Source of the DNA: Collimonas humicola | GTDB lineage: Bacteria; Pseudomonadota; Gammaproteobacteria; Burkholderiales; Burkholderiaceae_D | NCBI RefSeq assembly: GCF_018304945.1 | Contig: NZ_JAGQEE010000002.1 | Span: 124,001 to 188,000 of the forward strand | Direction: 5' to 3' | DNA length: 64,000 bases | Shown here: piece after piece, positions 40,108 to 48,729 of the stretch | Layout: each line of letters starts with the position of its first letter | Position numbering within the stretch: position 1 is the first letter of the stretch | Translations under genes and position numbers: made by a program | The notes under the pieces: generated by a model | Databases searched by the model: none | The model's input: only the letters and a program-made list of their open reading frames with translations | What the model was told of the DNA's origin: nothing

Positions 40108-40251
40108 TCAGTTATGCGCCCTGACCTGCGGGCATTGTTCGCCCTTGGTGAAGCACGGCGTGATCCAGGCGCATCCTTGCAGTAGGAAAAACATGATGCC
40201 TACGACGCTCGCCTTGCCTATTGCGGCGCTTTTCCAGTTTTCTGGTTTCAT
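40108..40251 (-). CDS. Small putative lipoprotein downstream of the purine permease
   Basis: A 47-residue frame from ATG 40251 to TGA 40108. A hydrophobic stretch SVVGIMFFLLQ is followed by GC, an acceptable if unusual lipobox, leaving a short mature peptide with two more cysteines (CAWITPCFTKGEQC). It starts 28 bases after the permease stop and ends just before that unit's terminator, so it is likely cotranscribed. The ribosome site is weak. No family is recognised. Confidence 0.5.
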   Translation of the reverse strand: MKPENWKSAAIGKASVVGIMFFLLQGCAWITPCFTKGEQCPQVRAHN

Positions 40252-40279
40252 CCAATAGTTTCTCTTCACAAACAACCGA

Positions 40280-41581
40280 TCAATCGCCACCGAGGTGGAT
40301 GAACTTGTACAGGAAAATCGCCGCGATGATCCAGACCATTGCCGGCACCTGTTTGGCGCGTCCGGTGAACAGCTTCAGCGCCGCATAGGCGATGAAACCG
40401 AAGGCGATGCCGTTGGCGATGGAATAGGTGAACGGGATCATCAGCACAGTAATGACAGCCGGCACGCTTTCGGTGGAATCTTCCCAGTTCAGGTGCACCA
40501 GTTCGCGCAGCATCAGTCCGGCCACATAGAACAAGGCTGGCGCGGTGGCGTAGGCCGGCACGGCGCCGGCCAGCGGCGAGATGAACAAGGCGGCCAGGAA
40601 CAAGACGCCGACCGCCAGCGAAGTCAGGCCGGTACGGCCGCCTGCCTGTACCCCCGCAGCGCTTTCGACATAGGCGGTGGTGCTGGAGGTGCCGAGGAAA
40701 GTGCCGGCCACGATCGCTGTGCTGTCCGCCAGCAAGGCCTTGTTCAGCCGTGCCATCTTGCCGTTGACCAGCAGGCCGGCGCGGTTGGCGATGCCCATCA
40801 TAGTGCCGGTGGCGTCGAACATTTCCACCAGGAAGAACACCAGCACGATATTCAGTATCCCCATCGACAAGGCGCCCATGATGTCGAGCTTGAACAAGGT
40901 CGGCTCTATCGATGGCGGCATGGACACCACGCCGTTGAACGTATTGCCGCCCACCACGAAGCTCAGCACGGTGACGGCCAGGATGCCGATCAGGATCGCG
41001 CCCTTGACCTTGAGATGGTCCAGCACCACGATCAGCAGGAAACCGAGGATGGACAGGATCACCGGAATCTGGTGCAGATCGCCGATCTGCACGAAGGTAG
41101 CCGGATTGGCGACCACCAGGCCGGAACTCTTGAGTGCGATAAAGCCGAGGAACATGCCGATGCCGGCAGTGATGGCAATCCGTATGGTGGGCGGTATGCC
41201 GTTGACGATCAGGCCGCGGATGCCGACCAGGCTGACGATGATGAACAGGCAACCGGAGATGAAGACCGCCCCCAGCGCCACTTCCCAGGATACGCCCATG
41301 CCTTTCACCACCGCGTAGGCGAAGTAGGCATTGAGCCCCATGCCGGGCGCCAGCGCGATCGGATAGTTGGCGTACAGCGCCATGATCAGTGTGCCGATCG
41401 CGGCCGCCACGCAGGTGGCGACAAACACCGAGCCCTTCGGCATGCCGGCGTCGCCCAGGATCGCCGGGTTGACGAAGATGATGTAAGCCATCGTCAGGAA
41501 AGTGGTCAGGCCGGCGATCAGTTCGGTGCGGACGTCGGTGCCGTTTTCTTTCAGCTTGAAGAAATTTTCGAGAAACTGCAT
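40280..41581 (-). CDS. Purine permease, AzgA/GhxP type (NCS2)
   Basis: A 433-residue inner-membrane proton symporter with about 12-14 helices. Family marks are the N-terminal TELIAGLTTFLTMAYIIFVNP, the early ALAPGMGLNAYFAY, the substrate-binding EMFDATGTMMG and GTSSTTAYVESAAGVQAGGRTGL. These mark the guanine/hypoxanthine (AzgA-like) branch rather than the uracil/xanthine branch. It is divergent from xdhABC and guaD, so it would supply their substrates. The start has a clear AAGGAGACACC-type site upstream. A small lipoprotein follows. Confidence 0.92.
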   Translation of the reverse strand: MQFLENFFKLKENGTDVRTELIAGLTTFLTMAYIIFVNPAILGDAGMPKGSVFVATCVAAAIGTLIMALYANYPIALAPGMGLNAYFAYAVVKGMGVSWEVALGAVFISGCLFIIVSLVGIRGLIVNGIPPTIRIAITAGIGMFLGFIALKSSGLVVANPATFVQIGDLHQIPVILSILGFLLIVVLDHLKVKGAILIGILAVTVLSFVVGGNTFNGVVSMPPSIEPTLFKLDIMGALSMGILNIVLVFFLVEMFDATGTMMGIANRAGLLVNGKMARLNKALLADSTAIVAGTFLGTSSTTAYVESAAGVQAGGRTGLTSLAVGVLFLAALFISPLAGAVPAYATAPALFYVAGLMLRELVHLNWEDSTESVPAVITVLMIPFTYSIANGIAFGFIAYAALKLFTGRAKQVPAMVWIIAAIFLYKFIHLGGD

Positions 41582-42150
41582 TCTGGTGTCTCCTTGATTA
41601 TTGAGCAGAGACGGCAGCGGCCCGGCCGGACTGTGTCTGTATATATAGTTGGTTTCCGCGCTGCCATTCTGCGCGGCGGCTGGCAGGATTCCGGCAAACT
41701 GGTGGGGTACTGAATGGGGTCACAAATATGCTCCAGGGTAAATATCAATTATTCCAGCGTGATGATAACCGCTCTCAGCGCCCGTTAGAACCCTGCCGCA
41801 ACGCTAAATACATCCCCTCTTGGTCCGGATTGCACGCCGCTTTCAGGAATGGCAGCCATGCTGCAACCCGCATGCATTATCAAAGAAACCACAGAATCGA
41901 GGCGCCGCCCCGTAAACGCCCCCTTTATTTGCTAACTGGAATTAGATATGCGATCTCTATTCCATTCTGAAGATAATTGATATGAGCCCTTTCGCTATAT
42001 GGAGCACCGGCGCAAATGCTAATCTGAGCTCATAATTAATAGGCCGTTGCAAAGTCAGCCTAGCCCTACGTAGTCCCTGCACCGCAGCCAGGCAATACGA
42101 TCAGATAGGCAGCATTTTGCAACAGTCGCCAAACCAGAATGGAGATCGTC
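41582..42150. promoter_or_regulatory. Divergent control region of the purine cluster
   Basis: About 570 bases between the permease and xdhA start codons with no convincing gene. It must hold both promoters. A 13-base word GCAGCATTTTGCA (42109-42121), 30 bases before xdhA, also occurs at 31999-32011 upstream of rocD. I see no riboswitch fold or named operator. Confidence 0.45.
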
Positions 42151-43704
42151 TTGTCTACGTCCGCATCTAATTCCTCGGCCGATAGCGTCATCCGCTTCTA
42201 CTATCGTGGCGAAGTCCATACGGTGGATCAGGCTGCGCCTACCCGCACCATCCTTCAGCACCTGCGCGAAGACCTGCATTGCACCGGCAGCAAGGAAGGC
42301 TGCGCCGAGGGCGACTGCGGCGCCTGCACCGTGGTCATCGGCGAGCAGACTGCGGACGGCGTCACGCTGAAATCGGTCAATTCCTGCATCCAGTTCCTGC
42401 CGACGCTGGACGGTAAAGCTTTGTATACCGTCGAAGACTTGAAACAGAACGATGGCGCCCTGCATCCGGTGCAGCAGGCAATGGTGGAATGCCACGGCTC
42501 GCAATGCGGCTTCTGCACGCCGGGCTTCGTGATGTCGCTGTGGGACCTGTACCTGAAGAATGACGGCAGCCAGGCGCCTGCCTGCGGCTCGGCCAAGGGC
42601 GCATGCCAGCCGCAACAACAGCAGCAGCAAGCGCAACCCCTGCTGCGTAAAGACATCGACATCGCCTTGTCAGGCAACCTGTGCCGCTGCACCGGCTACC
42701 GGCCCATCATCGACGCTGCCCACCGCATGGGCGAACTGCCGGCGGTCGGCTTCGACCGCCAGGCGCTGCAACATGCGCTGCAACCCTTGCAGCGCGACGA
42801 CATGTTCGTCTATCGCAACGGCAGCCAGACTTTCTACGCGCCGCGCACGCTGGCGCAACTGGTCGAAGTGCGCGCCGCGCTGCCGGCCGCGCGCATCCTG
42901 GCCGGCTCGACCGACGTCGGCCTGTGGGTCACCAAGCAGATGCGCGACCTGGGCGACATCATTTATCTCGGCCAGGTGGCCGAACTGAACAGCCTCAGCG
43001 TCAACCAGCAGCAGATCGAGATCGGCGCCGGCGTCACCCTGAACGATGCCTACACCGAAATCTGCAAGCACTATCCTGAGCTGTCCGAGATGTGGCAACG
43101 CTTTGCCTCGCTGCCGATCCGCAATGCCGGCACCCTGGGCGGCAACGTCGCCAACGGCTCGCCGATCGGCGATTCGCCGCCGTGGCTGATCGCGCTTGGC
43201 GCCCAGGTCGTGCTGCGCGGCCCGAACGGACAACGCGTGATGCCGCTGGAAGCGCTGTACCTGGACTACATGAAAAAAGACATGCAGGCCGATGAATTCG
43301 TCGAAAGCGTGCGGATTCCATTGCCGCATGCCGGCCAGCGCTTCCGTACCTACAAGCTGGCGAAACGCTTCGACCAGGATATTTCCGCCGTCTGTGCCGC
43401 ATTTTCCGTGACGCTGGATGGCGACAAGATCAGCGATATCCGGATTGCCTTCGGCGGCATGGCGGCCACGCCGAAACGCGCGGCGCTCACTGAAGCCGCC
43501 CTGCGCGGCCAGGTCTGGAGCGAAGCAGTGATGGAAGCCGCGGTGGCGTTGATGTCGGATGACTACAAGCCGCTGTCGGACATGCGCGCTTCCAGCGAGT
43601 ACCGCATGAAGACCTCGCAAAACCTGCTGCGTCGGTTCTGGCTGGAAACCCGTATCGAAGCCCCGTTGCGTACCGACCAGGTCAATCCTTTCGTGTGCGC
43701 CTAA
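42151..43704 (+). CDS. xdhA: Xanthine dehydrogenase, iron-sulfur/FAD subunit
   Basis: Small subunit of the molybdenum enzyme oxidising hypoxanthine and xanthine to urate. The N-terminal 2Fe-2S domain binds through CTGSKEGCAEGDCGAC; the second cluster uses QCGFCTPG and LCRCTGYRP. The FAD domain (about 195-370) includes ILAGSTDVG and LGGNVANGSPIGDSPP, followed by the CO-dehydrogenase-flavoprotein C domain. Between the two halves of the second cluster motif there is an unusual Gln-rich insert (CQPQQQQQQAQ). The TTG at 42151 with GGAG six bases upstream is preferred; the ATG at 42139 would make that site part of the coding region. Confidence 0.95.
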   Translation: MSTSASNSSADSVIRFYYRGEVHTVDQAAPTRTILQHLREDLHCTGSKEGCAEGDCGACTVVIGEQTADGVTLKSVNSCIQFLPTLDGKALYTVEDLKQNDGALHPVQQAMVECHGSQCGFCTPGFVMSLWDLYLKNDGSQAPACGSAKGACQPQQQQQQAQPLLRKDIDIALSGNLCRCTGYRPIIDAAHRMGELPAVGFDRQALQHALQPLQRDDMFVYRNGSQTFYAPRTLAQLVEVRAALPAARILAGSTDVGLWVTKQMRDLGDIIYLGQVAELNSLSVNQQQIEIGAGVTLNDAYTEICKHYPELSEMWQRFASLPIRNAGTLGGNVANGSPIGDSPPWLIALGAQVVLRGPNGQRVMPLEALYLDYMKKDMQADEFVESVRIPLPHAGQRFRTYKLAKRFDQDISAVCAAFSVTLDGDKISDIRIAFGGMAATPKRAALTEAALRGQVWSEAVMEAAVALMSDDYKPLSDMRASSEYRMKTSQNLLRRFWLETRIEAPLRTDQVNPFVCA

Positions 43705-43732
43705 GCCGCGACGAAGATAAAGAGTAGACGTC

Positions 43733-46096
43733 ATGAACAAGCAAACTGAAGTTTTTATGCAAGCCAAGCCGCAACAGCACTCCGCAGCCTGGGCGGAAGT
43801 CGGCCAATCGCGTCCGCACGAATCGGCGGTGCTGCATGTGCTGGGCGAAGCAACCTATACCGACGACATCCCGGAAGCGCAAGGCACGCTGCATGCCGCG
43901 CTCGGCATGTCGCAAAAGGCCCACGCCCGCATCCGTTCGATCAATCTTGACGCCGTGCGCAGCGCGCCAGGCGTGGTCACGGTCCTCACTGCCGCCGATA
44001 TTCCCGGGACCAACGATTGCGGTCCCATCATCCACGACGATCCGATCCTGTCGGAAGGCCTGGTCGAATATGTCGGCCAGCCGATCTTCGTCGTCATCGC
44101 CGACAGCCATGACAATGCGCGGCGCGCGGTGCGCAAGGTCGTCATCGATTACGAAGAGCTGCCAGCCATCCTGACGCCGCAGGCCGCGCACGCGGCGAAA
44201 TCGTACGTGCTGCCGCCGATGCGGCTCACGCGCGGCGATGCGCAACGGGCGTTTGAAACAGCGCCCAACCGCGTCAGCGGCCAGCTGTATGTCGGCGGCC
44301 AGGAGCAGTTTTACCTGGAAGGCCAGATTTCCTACGCCATCCCGAAAGAACAGAACGGCATGCTGGTGCTGTGCTCGACCCAGCACCCGACCGAAATGCA
44401 GCACGTGGTGGCGCATGCGCTGGGCGTCCACTCGCACAATATCGTGGTCGAATGCCGGCGCATGGGCGGCGGCTTCGGCGGCAAGGAATCGCAATCGGCC
44501 TTGTGGGCCGCGGCAGCGGCAATCGGCGCCGCCAAGCTGAAGCGTCCGGTCAAGCTGCGCGCCGACCGCGACGACGACATGATGGTGACCGGCAAGCGCC
44601 ACTGCTTCCACTATGACTATGAAGTCGGCTACGACGACGCCGGCCGCATCGTCGCCGCCCGCGTCGAGATGGTCAGCCGCGCCGGCTTCTCGGCCGACTT
44701 GTCGGCGCCGGTGGCTACCCGCGCCGTCTGCCACTTCGACAACACCTATTACCTGTCCGACGTCGACATCAAGGCAATGTGCGGCAAGACCAATACCCAG
44801 TCGAATACCGCTTTCCGCGGCTTCGGCGGCCCGCAGGGCGCGATTGCGATCGAATACATCGTCGATGAAATCGCCCGCAACCTGGGACGCGACGCGCTGG
44901 ACATCCGCAAGCTGAATTTCTACGGCCGCAACGACGAAGAGGGCCGCAATGTCACGCAGTACGGCCAGAAGGTCGTCGACAATGTGATCCATGAGCTGGT
45001 CGCCGAACTGGAAGCGAGCAGCGAATACCGCCGGCGGCGCGCCGCGGTCGAAGCGTTCAACGCCAGCAGCCCGGTACTGAAAAAAGGTTTGGCGCTGACG
45101 CCGGTCAAGTTCGGCATCGCCTTCAACGTCACCCACTTCAACCAGGCCGGCGCGCTGGTCCATGTGTACACCGACGGTTCGGTGCTGGTGAACCACGGCG
45201 GCACCGAAATGGGCCAGGGCATCAACACCAAGGTGGCGCAGGTGGTGGCGCACGAACTCGGGATTCCGCTGGAACTGGTGCGCGTCACCGCCACCGACAC
45301 CAGCAAGGTGGCCAATACCTCGGCCACCGCGGCCTCCACCGGCGCCGACCTGAACGGCAAGGCGGCGCAGAATGCGGCGCATACGATTCGCCAGCGCCTG
45401 GCGGAATTCTTCGCCAAATTGCACAACGGCGACGCCAAGGAAGTTACATTCTCCGCCGGCGCGGTGCATCTGGGCGAGCACAGCCTGGCCTTCGGCGAAC
45501 TGGCGCAAAAGGCTTACCTGTCACGGGTGCAATTGTGGTCCGACGGCTTCTACGCCACGCCGGGCTTGCACTGGGATCCGAAAACCATGACCGGCCGGCC
45601 GTTCTCCTATTACGCTTACGGCGCTTCGGTGTCGGAAGTGGTGGTCGACACCTTTACCGGCGAATGGAAATTGCTGCGCGCCGATGCGCTCTACGATGCC
45701 GGCCAGTCGCTCAATCCCGCAATTGACATCGGCCAGGTCGAAGGCGCCTTCATCCAGGGCATGGGCTGGCTCACCACCGAAGAACTGTGGTGGAACAAGG
45801 ACGGCAAGCTGATGACGCATGCGCCGTCGACTTACAAGATCCCGGCCATCTCGGATTGCCCGCAGGATTTCCGCGTCAAGCTGTTCAAGAACCGCAACGT
45901 CGAAGACAGCATCCACCGCTCCAAGGCGGTTGGCGAACCGCCGCTGCTGCTGCCGTTCTCGGTCTTTTTCGCGATCCGCGATGCCGTCGCCAGCGTCGGC
46001 GGCAACCGTTTCAATCCGCCATTGAATGCGCCGGCCACCAGCGAAGCGATCCTTAAATCGGTCGATGCGGTCCGCGCCATGGCGCGCGCGGCCTGA
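43733..46096 (+). CDS. xdhB: Xanthine dehydrogenase, molybdopterin subunit
   Basis: A 787-residue catalytic subunit carrying the molybdenum cofactor. The hammerhead domain is N-terminal (HVLGEATYTDDIPEAQGTLH). Cofactor and substrate residues lie in GGQEQFYLEGQ, RRMGGGFGGKESQ, FRGFGGPQG and GGTEMGQGINTKVAQV. The catalytic Glu is in SKAVGEPPLLL near 740. It is 28 bases after xdhA and 14 before xdhC, in one operon. Length and motif order are those of bacterial two-subunit XDH. Confidence 0.96.
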   Translation: MNKQTEVFMQAKPQQHSAAWAEVGQSRPHESAVLHVLGEATYTDDIPEAQGTLHAALGMSQKAHARIRSINLDAVRSAPGVVTVLTAADIPGTNDCGPIIHDDPILSEGLVEYVGQPIFVVIADSHDNARRAVRKVVIDYEELPAILTPQAAHAAKSYVLPPMRLTRGDAQRAFETAPNRVSGQLYVGGQEQFYLEGQISYAIPKEQNGMLVLCSTQHPTEMQHVVAHALGVHSHNIVVECRRMGGGFGGKESQSALWAAAAAIGAAKLKRPVKLRADRDDDMMVTGKRHCFHYDYEVGYDDAGRIVAARVEMVSRAGFSADLSAPVATRAVCHFDNTYYLSDVDIKAMCGKTNTQSNTAFRGFGGPQGAIAIEYIVDEIARNLGRDALDIRKLNFYGRNDEEGRNVTQYGQKVVDNVIHELVAELEASSEYRRRRAAVEAFNASSPVLKKGLALTPVKFGIAFNVTHFNQAGALVHVYTDGSVLVNHGGTEMGQGINTKVAQVVAHELGIPLELVRVTATDTSKVANTSATAASTGADLNGKAAQNAAHTIRQRLAEFFAKLHNGDAKEVTFSAGAVHLGEHSLAFGELAQKAYLSRVQLWSDGFYATPGLHWDPKTMTGRPFSYYAYGASVSEVVVDTFTGEWKLLRADALYDAGQSLNPAIDIGQVEGAFIQGMGWLTTEELWWNKDGKLMTHAPSTYKIPAISDCPQDFRVKLFKNRNVEDSIHRSKAVGEPPLLLPFSVFFAIRDAVASVGGNRFNPPLNAPATSEAILKSVDAVRAMARAA

Positions 46097-46110
46097 TCCG
46101 GAGTCACACC

Positions 46111-47211
46111 ATGAGCAACTGGCTGGAAGCGCTCACGACGCTGATCACGCAAACCTCGCAGAACACGACGGCGATCCTGGTCACCGTGGCGCAGGTCGAG
46201 GGCTCCGGGCCGCGTGAGCCGGGCGCAAAAATGGTGGTGACCGCGGTTGGCCAGTTCGACACCATCGGCGGCGGCCACCTCGAACTGCAAGCCGTCAGGA
46301 TCGCCCGCGAGATGCTGGAAGAAGGCTTGTCGCTGAGCCGCGAACGGCGCCTGCAGCGCTTTTCTCTCGGCCCCTCGCTGGGCCAGTGCTGCGGCGGCGT
46401 GGTGCACCTGGCATTTGAGCGCGTGACTTCCGCCTCGGCTGACTACTTCAGTTTCCTGCAGCGCCGCCTGCGCGACGCGGAAGACAGCTGGCGCCTGGTG
46501 GCGCTGGACGACGCGGCGCCACCCGCCATGTGCGACGCCGACGGCGCGCGCCTGCACGGGCCGGGACGTTTGCCTACCTTGCCGTCCTTGCTGGCCCCGT
46601 CCGCCAAGGCGCTTGGCGCCTGCACCATCCTGCGTGACGATCACGGCCGCCGCTGGCTGCTGGATGCCTGCCTGGCGACGCGGCCGCAGTTGTTCCTGTT
46701 CGGCGCCGGCCATGTCGGCGCGGCAATCGTCAAGGCGCTTGGCGACTTGCCTTGCCGCGTAGTGTGGATCGACGAACGCGAAGAAATGTTTCCAGACGTC
46801 CTGCCGGCCAATGTCCGCATCGAAGCGACCGATACGCCGGAAGCCGTGGTGGACAACGCGCCGGACGGCTCCTGCTTCCTCGTGATGACCCACAATCACG
46901 CGCTCGACCAGCGCTTGTCGGCGCAGATCCTGCAGCGCGCCGGAGTCGCCTGGTTCGGCCTGATCGGTTCCAAGAGCAAGCGCATGCAGTTCGAGCATCG
47001 CCTGCATGAACGCGGCATTTCGCATGAACGGCTGGCCGAGATGGTGTGCCCGATCGGAATTGCCGGCATTGTCGGCAAAGAGCCGGCAGTCATCGCCGCT
47101 TCAGTGACGGCGCAGCTGCTGCAGGTGTGGGAGCGCATCGCCAGGCAGCAGCAAGCAGCGGCCAGCGCCCCGCAATTGCGCCTGCCGCTGCAACTGGTCA
47201 GCACCATTTAA
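46111..47211 (+). CDS. xdhC: Xanthine dehydrogenase accessory protein XdhC
   Basis: A 366-residue chaperone that binds sulfurated molybdenum cofactor and inserts it into XdhB; it is not part of the final enzyme. The N-terminal XdhC/CoxI domain contains GSGPREPGAKMVV and SLGPSLGQCCGG, where the Cys pair binds the cofactor. The C-terminal Rossmann domain begins LFLFGAGHVGAAIVKAL and ends with the GLIGSKSKRMQFEHRL and CPIGIAGIVGKEP segments. It starts 14 bases after xdhB. Confidence 0.94.
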   Translation: MSNWLEALTTLITQTSQNTTAILVTVAQVEGSGPREPGAKMVVTAVGQFDTIGGGHLELQAVRIAREMLEEGLSLSRERRLQRFSLGPSLGQCCGGVVHLAFERVTSASADYFSFLQRRLRDAEDSWRLVALDDAAPPAMCDADGARLHGPGRLPTLPSLLAPSAKALGACTILRDDHGRRWLLDACLATRPQLFLFGAGHVGAAIVKALGDLPCRVVWIDEREEMFPDVLPANVRIEATDTPEAVVDNAPDGSCFLVMTHNHALDQRLSAQILQRAGVAWFGLIGSKSKRMQFEHRLHERGISHERLAEMVCPIGIAGIVGKEPAVIAASVTAQLLQVWERIARQQQAAASAPQLRLPLQLVSTI

Positions 47212-47224
47212 ATCAAATCTGGAT

Positions 47225-47248
47225 CGGACCCGGTTTGCATCGGGTCCG
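47225..47248. other. Hairpin between xdhC and guaD
   Basis: CGGACCCG pairs with CGGGTCCG around an eight-base loop. No T-run follows. It may modulate the xdhC-guaD junction. Confidence 0.4.
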
Positions 47249-47301
47249 TGATGCATCGCCCATAGCGGCCCTAGTCCGCTTTTTATTCAAGGATAGCTCT
47301 C

Positions 47302-48642
47302 ATGTCAGCCCTCAGTTTCAGCCATATCGACCAGTCCGCATTGCAAGCCTACCGGGCAAGCCTCCTGCATTTCAGCGCGGATCCTGCCCATCGTTCGGAT
47401 GCCTGTCATTGGCATGAAGACGGCTTGCTGCTGATCGCCGACGGCAAGGTGGCGGCCGCCGGCGACTATCAGCAACTGTCCCTGCAATTGAAGGCTGAGC
47501 TGAAAGGGGAACTGAAGATCCAGGACTATCGCGGCAAGATCATCATGCCGGGCTTTATCGACACTCACCTGCACTACCCGCAGACCGACATGATCGCCTC
47601 GCCGGCGCCAGGCCTGCTGCCGTGGCTGGAAAAATATACTTTCCCAACCGAGCGCAAGTTCAGCGACCCGGCCCACGCCGGCGAAGTCGCCAAATTCTTT
47701 ATCGATGAACTGCTGCGCTGCGGCACCACGACAGCGATGGTGTATTGCACCGTCAATCCGGTTTCGGTGGACGCCTTCTTCAGCGCCAGCGAAGCGCGCA
47801 ACCTGCGCATGATCACCGGCAAGGTGCTGATGGACCGCAACTGCCCTGAATTCCTGCAAGACACCGCCGAAGGCGGCATCCGCGACAGCGAAGAGCTGCT
47901 GAAGAAATGGCACAAGCGCGGCCGCCAGCTGTATGCGATCACTCCGCGTTTCGCACCGACTTCCAGCAACGCGCAATTGCAGCTGGCAGGCGAACTGGCG
48001 CAAGCCTACCCTGACGCTTACCTGCAAACGCACGCCGCCGAAAATACCGATGAAGTGGCCTGGGTCAAATCGCTGTTTCCGCAGTCGCGCAGCTACATGG
48101 ACGTCTACGACAAGTACGGCATGCTGCGCCCGCGCTCGATGTACGGACATTGCGTCTGGCTCGACGATGAAGATCGTCGTCGCATGGCTGAGACGCAATC
48201 GGCAGTGGCGATCTGCCCTACTTCCAATCTGTTCCTCGGCAGCGGGCTGTTCGATTTTGCAGGCGCCGACACCGCGGGCGTACCGCTGTCGCTGGCCACC
48301 GACGTCGGCGGCGGCACCAGCTTCTCGATGCTGCAAACCATGAACGAAGCGTATAAGGTGGCGCGCATGGCGAACACCTACTTGCCTGCAATGCGCATGT
48401 TCTACCTGGCGACCTTGGGCGGCGCGCGCAGCATGCAGCTGGAAGGCACGATCGGCAATTTCGTTCCGGGAGCCGAGGCCGATTTCATCGTGCTCGACCC
48501 AAAAGCTACGCCATTGCTGGCGCGCCGCAGCGAACGTACCGAGAGTCTGGAAGAGTTGTTGTTTGCGCTGGCCTTGCTGGGAGATGACCGGGCGATTGCG
48601 GCGACCTTTGCCGCCGGCAAGCTGGTGCACAGCCGCGCCTGA
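47302..48642 (+). CDS. guaD: Guanine deaminase
   Basis: A 446-residue amidohydrolase that converts guanine to xanthine, the substrate of the XDH encoded just upstream. The zinc site is formed by HLHYPQTD (HxH after GFID), the His of LQTHAAEN, the His of YGHCVWLDDED and the Asp of SLATDVGGGTS. The AAEN Glu is the expected proton shuttle. The start AAGGATAGC-ATG is 90 bases after xdhC. The gene ends convergently with spoVR. Confidence 0.95.
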   Translation: MSALSFSHIDQSALQAYRASLLHFSADPAHRSDACHWHEDGLLLIADGKVAAAGDYQQLSLQLKAELKGELKIQDYRGKIIMPGFIDTHLHYPQTDMIASPAPGLLPWLEKYTFPTERKFSDPAHAGEVAKFFIDELLRCGTTTAMVYCTVNPVSVDAFFSASEARNLRMITGKVLMDRNCPEFLQDTAEGGIRDSEELLKKWHKRGRQLYAITPRFAPTSSNAQLQLAGELAQAYPDAYLQTHAAENTDEVAWVKSLFPQSRSYMDVYDKYGMLRPRSMYGHCVWLDDEDRRRMAETQSAVAICPTSNLFLGSGLFDFAGADTAGVPLSLATDVGGGTSFSMLQTMNEAYKVARMANTYLPAMRMFYLATLGGARSMQLEGTIGNFVPGAEADFIVLDPKATPLLARRSERTESLEELLFALALLGDDRAIAATFAAGKLVHSRA

Positions 48643-48729
48643 TGCATGTGATGCAAGGCGGGTAATCGTGCCAACGCCGTCTTTCCGCCTCTATTTTCCA
48701 CCCTCACGGGCAGGCACGCTGTGCCTGCG

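Noticed and set aside
41728-41970. 80-codon frame between the permease and xdhA
   Set aside because: Random-looking composition without a ribosome site.
43682-45508. 608-codon open frame opposite xdhB
   Set aside because: Antisense to a well-supported enzyme gene; the composition is that of a GC-rich shadow frame and no ribosome site or family motif is seen.
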